A stretch of DNA of 64,000 bases from Hypholoma sublateritium FD-334 SS-4 (taxonomy: Eukaryota; Basidiomycota; Agaricomycetes; Agaricales; Strophariaceae), in assembly GCA_000827495.1 (NCBI GenBank), contig KN817523.1:362557-426556 (forward strand), in the 5' to 3' direction. Positions 61,126-64,000 of the stretch are shown here, in pieces. Numbering within the stretch: the stretch's first letter is position 1; the number at the start of each line of letters is the position of its first letter. A program made the translations under genes and the position numbers. Below the pieces are notes generated by a model. It ran no database searches and had not been told where the DNA came from. It was given only the letters and a program-made list of their open reading frames with translations.

Positions 61126-61571
61126 GATGAACTATTTTGAAGGGCAGGAAGGGGGAGTATATAAAAACGCGACGGTTTCGTTTGGAGGGAGAGTTTGATT
61201 GAGATGAAGTAGCAGAAGTAGGACCCTTATATGCAAGGTTGTTGTCACCTGTTTGGCATCTTCGTGGGTGTTTAATGAGATTGATATAATTCCTTTCAGG
61301 GACATGTCACGGCAAATGCCACAGCCGACTGTGTCCGATTGGCTCAGAACGAAATGAACCCCAATTTTTGTCTTACTTTTGCTTACTTCAGAGCATTCAT
61401 CAGTTGTATTATTTCCCGTTACGAATGTCACACAACCCGAGGATCAAACTGTAACTAACGAACTGGTGCGAGCTGCACTGCTCGGTGGCAGTGGCAGCTC
61501 GCTTGCGACACGTTGATTCATAATTGATCCAATCCATATGGACGGGTCTTCCGCCTCTGCCACAACCGACT
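61126..61571. promoter_or_regulatory. Divergent promoter region of the 161-residue-protein gene and APQ12
   Basis: 446 bases between two divergent starts. A TATA-like tatataaaaacgc on the plus strand (about 61157-61170; minus-strand reading tttttatata) sits about 35-45 bases from the minus-strand ATG. No other motif was recognised. Confidence 0.4.
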
Positions 61572-62312
61572 ATGGCGAACCCAGCACCTGGAGTCCTGCC
61601 AGCCCTTCTTGATCCCCTCCTCGAATATCTCTCCAGTATTCTTCCACCACCGCTCTATTCGCTCCTCGTCAAATTGGTATCGCACTCCCTAGCAGCTGTT
61701 TTCGCGCTCCTCAAACTAAGTAATTCGTTCTTGGCCAATGCACCCGAGGACTGGAATGTCCAGACGATCCTACCGCCACTCATCACAATATTTACTGCAT
61801 ATCTTGCCATATCAAGTTTCTACCGCACGACCAGCTGGCTACTACGGATTAGTTTTTGGTTCATGAAATGGGGCACACTGTTCGGTGTTTTGATCGGCGG
61901 GTTGGGTTACTTGTTGGGCACTGCGGGTGGAGATGCACTTGCAAACCAAGGTGGCATTCCTGACGTCGGGGGTCTTCTCTGGAGTCTTCTCGAGGACCCT
62001 AGGAACATGAAAGCCACTCGGTCTACAAGCAGTCGCAATAAGAAATCCAACGCGAAGCGCCCCAAGCCTTGGGAGTCATTTGACCGCCATAAGGATTGGC
62101 AGTATCAAGATGGAACGGGTAACAAAGACGCACAACAGATAATTTCACAAATCGTCGATGCGGCGGGGAACATGTTTGGAGGAAGTTGGTTGGGGGCGTT
62201 GAAGAGCATCGTTGGAGATACGGGGGGCAAATCCAATGATGACGACTCTACGACGTACTCTCGGTCATCGCCGAAATCCAAAGCGAAGGGGAAAACAAGT
62301 AAAACACGATGA
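61572..62312 (+). CDS. APQ12: Apq12-family nuclear-pore assembly membrane protein
   Basis: Apq12 is a small nuclear-envelope membrane protein needed for nuclear-pore biogenesis and lipid balance. A single uninterrupted exon with first ATG at 61572 (MANPAPGVLPALLDPLLEYL) after a Pro-rich leader. Two hydrophobic stretches: TILPPLITIFTAYLAISSFY and LLRISFWFMKWGTLFGVLIG followed by GLGYLLGTAGGDALANQG. The tail is hydrophilic (KPWESFDRHKDWQYQDGT) with an amphipathic helix-like stretch (QIISQIVDAAGNMFGGSWLG) and a Lys/Ser-rich end KSKAKGKTSKTR, TGA at 62310-62312. 246 residues, somewhat longer than yeast Apq12. Family call rests on the paired membrane helices with FWFMKWG; it is plausible rather than certain. 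Confidence 0.68.
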   Translation: MANPAPGVLPALLDPLLEYLSSILPPPLYSLLVKLVSHSLAAVFALLKLSNSFLANAPEDWNVQTILPPLITIFTAYLAISSFYRTTSWLLRISFWFMKWGTLFGVLIGGLGYLLGTAGGDALANQGGIPDVGGLLWSLLEDPRNMKATRSTSSRNKKSNAKRPKPWESFDRHKDWQYQDGTGNKDAQQIISQIVDAAGNMFGGSWLGALKSIVGDTGGKSNDDDSTTYSRSSPKSKAKGKTSKTR

Positions 62313-62482
62313 TCATCACCCATTCTTACACCCACCCACCCACTTCCTCTTCTACTCAACCTGTACTTTATACTGCAATGATATTGATGCCCATTCTAAT
62401 GATTAGACATCGACGACGGATAACGTAGTTACTTTTATGAGCTCTTCGCCGCTTCGGGGTGGGTGGATCGGTAGCTGGAGAG

Positions 62483-63018
62483 TCAATTGGAGTCAATTTC
62501 CTGCCTTGATTCGGAGAAGAATACGCACTGAGCAATTCGGCCCAATTGTGTCAAACCAGAGAGACCAACGAAGAAGTTGACCTAAGAAGCGAAAGAATGT
62601 GTCAACGGTGTAAATGACTTGTCCGAAGACAGCTGGACATACCGCTGCCAGACTATAGTTCACAGGCGTAATAACCAGCGAGTAGCGCACCCAAATAAAG
62701 CCAGTTGCCGTGAGGGCTTGTACGAACAGTCAGCAGCCCGGTCAAAGACTCCAAAGCAACGCACGCGTCAAAACTCACCAAGGTTCTGCGACGTGCTCAA
62801 TTTATCAGCCGGACGGCTTAGGTCCTTCAGTCCCGCAGCCACCAAGCACCATTTCATCAACGGCGCCCAGAAAAACACAGTTTTGGGTCCTGGATTATTG
62901 CCTCGGTGAGCCATCATATTGCATCGAACGACATTAAGTTTCGTGATGGCTAACCGGCGGGATGGTTCATGAAAGCTTGAAATTTAGAGGCACCAACTGA
63001 CGCTGCAGGTCCCGACAT
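62483..63018 (-). CDS. Mitochondrial pyruvate carrier subunit (MPC2-like), 4 exons
   Basis: MPC forms a small heterodimer in the inner mitochondrial membrane that imports pyruvate. ATG at 63018: MSGPAASVGASKFQAFMNHP, AG, then after an intron PKTVFFWAPLMKWCLVAAGL and KDLSRPADKLSTSQNL. Next exons give ALTATGFIWVRYSLVITPVN and YSLAAVNFFVGLSGLTQLGR, IAQ. These are the MPC signature blocks (W-A-P-x-x-K-W, LSxxQ, TGxIWxRYSxVIxPxNYxLxxVNxFV). The end reads CVFFSESRQEIDSN with TGA at 62483-62485 in an uninterrupted frame; a 28-base GT-AG stretch in it is too short to be an intron. About 120 residues, normal for MPC2. It converges on APQ12 with a 170-base gap. Confidence 0.87.
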
Positions 63019-63476
63019 CTTGAGAAGCTTATGTAGGGGGTAAAAAGAGTCGGGATTTGCAAGTGCACTTGGTATAGAGGTAGCGGTCAAGTGGAGGGAG
63101 AGTTCAAGGACGGACGCAGGGTAACCTTCATTTCACGCCGCTTACATAATAAATTAGGATCAGCGAACGCGTCGGCGTCGGGCTATTAAGCAGAACAGCA
63201 GGGAAGAAACCTGAAAAAATCTATGCACTTGTTAGAGGCTACGACTCAGTCATTTCAGTGAGATTGACAAAGAAAAATCTGCAGAAAGCGCCAAACATCT
63301 TAGAACTTCTTCGTGAGGAAGTGCCAAGGAAGCACTGTCATCCGCTTAAGCTGACTCTCATCCATGTCACCTACGCACAGCCGATAATCGCACATTCACC
63401 TCGGAACAACCAAAACTTTGCTGAGGTATAAATCGGATTGAACTAACGAAGTGGTGGAAACTACAAGATCTACAAT
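63019..63476. other. Intergenic: MPC promoter and 3' flank of the membrane-protein gene
   Basis: 458 bases between same-strand genes; nothing recognised. Confidence 0.3.
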
Positions 63477-64000
63477 TTACCACGACTCCGTGTCCTTGAT
63501 CAAGTTCTCGCGATCTTCCTCAGCAAGCTGCTTGCTATAGTTTCCCACAATGAAACATGCCCCTAGATTGATAAGACCCGGTGTCAGCGGTGCACAGCGC
63601 CGTGAAATGTGAAGTGGACACGTACAGGTCTCGAGCAACCAGATAGTCACGAACACAGCAATCATCAAGCCTTTGAGGAGGGTGGTGCCGTTTGTGCAGG
63701 TGTTGATGACACTTGCTTGCGTCGAGGGGACGCCGCTCGGGTCCAAGATGCAGTCGGCATAGTACTTCGGCGCGTCCTTGAAGTTACGGATGATGGCGAA
63801 GATGCCCAAGCCCAAGCTGACGAGCAGGTGGACGGTGAGCAGGGATAGGTAAGCCCGGATGAATCCAAGCCGCCTGGTAACGGCACCGATGAACCTATTG
63901 ACATACACGTTGGTAACGCTCCTGGTACGGGGGATAAAAATTATTTACCCAAATAGAGATACTATTGCCAGGATAAGATAGATCACAATTTGGGCAATGG
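63477..64000 (-). CDS. Partial multi-pass membrane protein of unknown function (5' end beyond window)
   Basis: The 5' part lies outside the window. Visible exons give a membrane helix (AQIVIYLILAIVSLFG), then after an intron SVTNVYVNRFIGAVTRRLGF, IRAYLSLLTVHLLVSLGLGI, FAIIRNFKDAPKYYADCIL, a Cys/Thr loop (VINTCTNGTT) and LLKGLMIAVFVTIWLLE. A last exon after an intron has ACFIVGNYSKQLAEEDRENL and ends IKDTESW with TAA at 63477-63479. The pattern of several helices with two Cys in the non-cytosolic loop resembles the many tetraspan membrane proteins of agarics, but I cannot assign a family. Confidence 0.6.

Noticed and set aside
62516..62543. 28-base GT-AG stretch in the last MPC exon
   Set aside because: Too short for a fungal intron, and the frame stays open without splicing.
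1..64000. CRISPR array, prophage, rRNA or intact transposon
   Set aside because: No regular direct repeats with spacers, no transposase or reverse transcriptase motifs and no rRNA blocks were seen.

Overview
The window is eukaryotic nuclear DNA from a filamentous fungus, almost certainly a mushroom-forming basidiomycete (Agaricomycetes). Nearly every gene is broken by many short GT-AG introns of about 50-60 bases. Genes are dense on both strands. The gene set is fungal (DASH subunit, fungal Mediator subunits, CSC1-type channel, agaric-type P450 and BTB proteins). There is no operon structure, rRNA, CRISPR array, phage or recognisable transposon. Gene models were assembled by eye from exon pieces joined at GT-AG sites, so outer limits are firmer than most inner splice sites.

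Left part (1-19.1 kb): MED14 (minus) and a SCYL1/Cex1 pseudokinase (plus) diverge from a 310-base promoter. A full-length ABCA-type ABC transporter (minus) follows, then a CSC1/DUF221 osmosensitive channel (plus).

Centre-left (19.2-31.7 kb): a small DASH subunit Dad2 (minus) diverges from MED12 (plus). Then come a SIM-containing RING protein and a BTB protein (both minus), a YCII-domain protein and a mitochondrial enoyl-CoA hydratase (both plus), and a small DUF4536/DMAC1-like protein (minus).

Centre-right (32.9-46.9 kb): a cytochrome P450 (plus), an intron-containing tRNA-Gln(UUG) (minus), transcription factor IIIA (minus), an EF-hand MscS-type channel (minus), a large unidentified protein with three PGGW repeats and a C-terminal membrane segment (minus), and a palmitoyl-protein thioesterase (minus).

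Right part (48.2-64 kb): a convergent tail-to-tail pair of concentrative nucleoside transporters, the WD40 protein DCAF7/WDR68, an MFS sugar transporter, an unidentified 161-residue protein with a Cys/His C-terminus, Apq12, a mitochondrial pyruvate carrier subunit and a partial multi-pass membrane protein.

The genes are mostly core housekeeping functions (Mediator, kinetochore, tRNA and 5S rRNA transcription, lipid, purine and sugar transport, mitochondrial metabolism) with a few family-expansion genes (P450, BTB, CNT pair). I see no coherent new multigene system. The best leads are single proteins: the SIM plus extended-RING protein, the PGGW-repeat membrane protein, the 161-residue Cys/His-tail protein, and the inverted CNT duplication.
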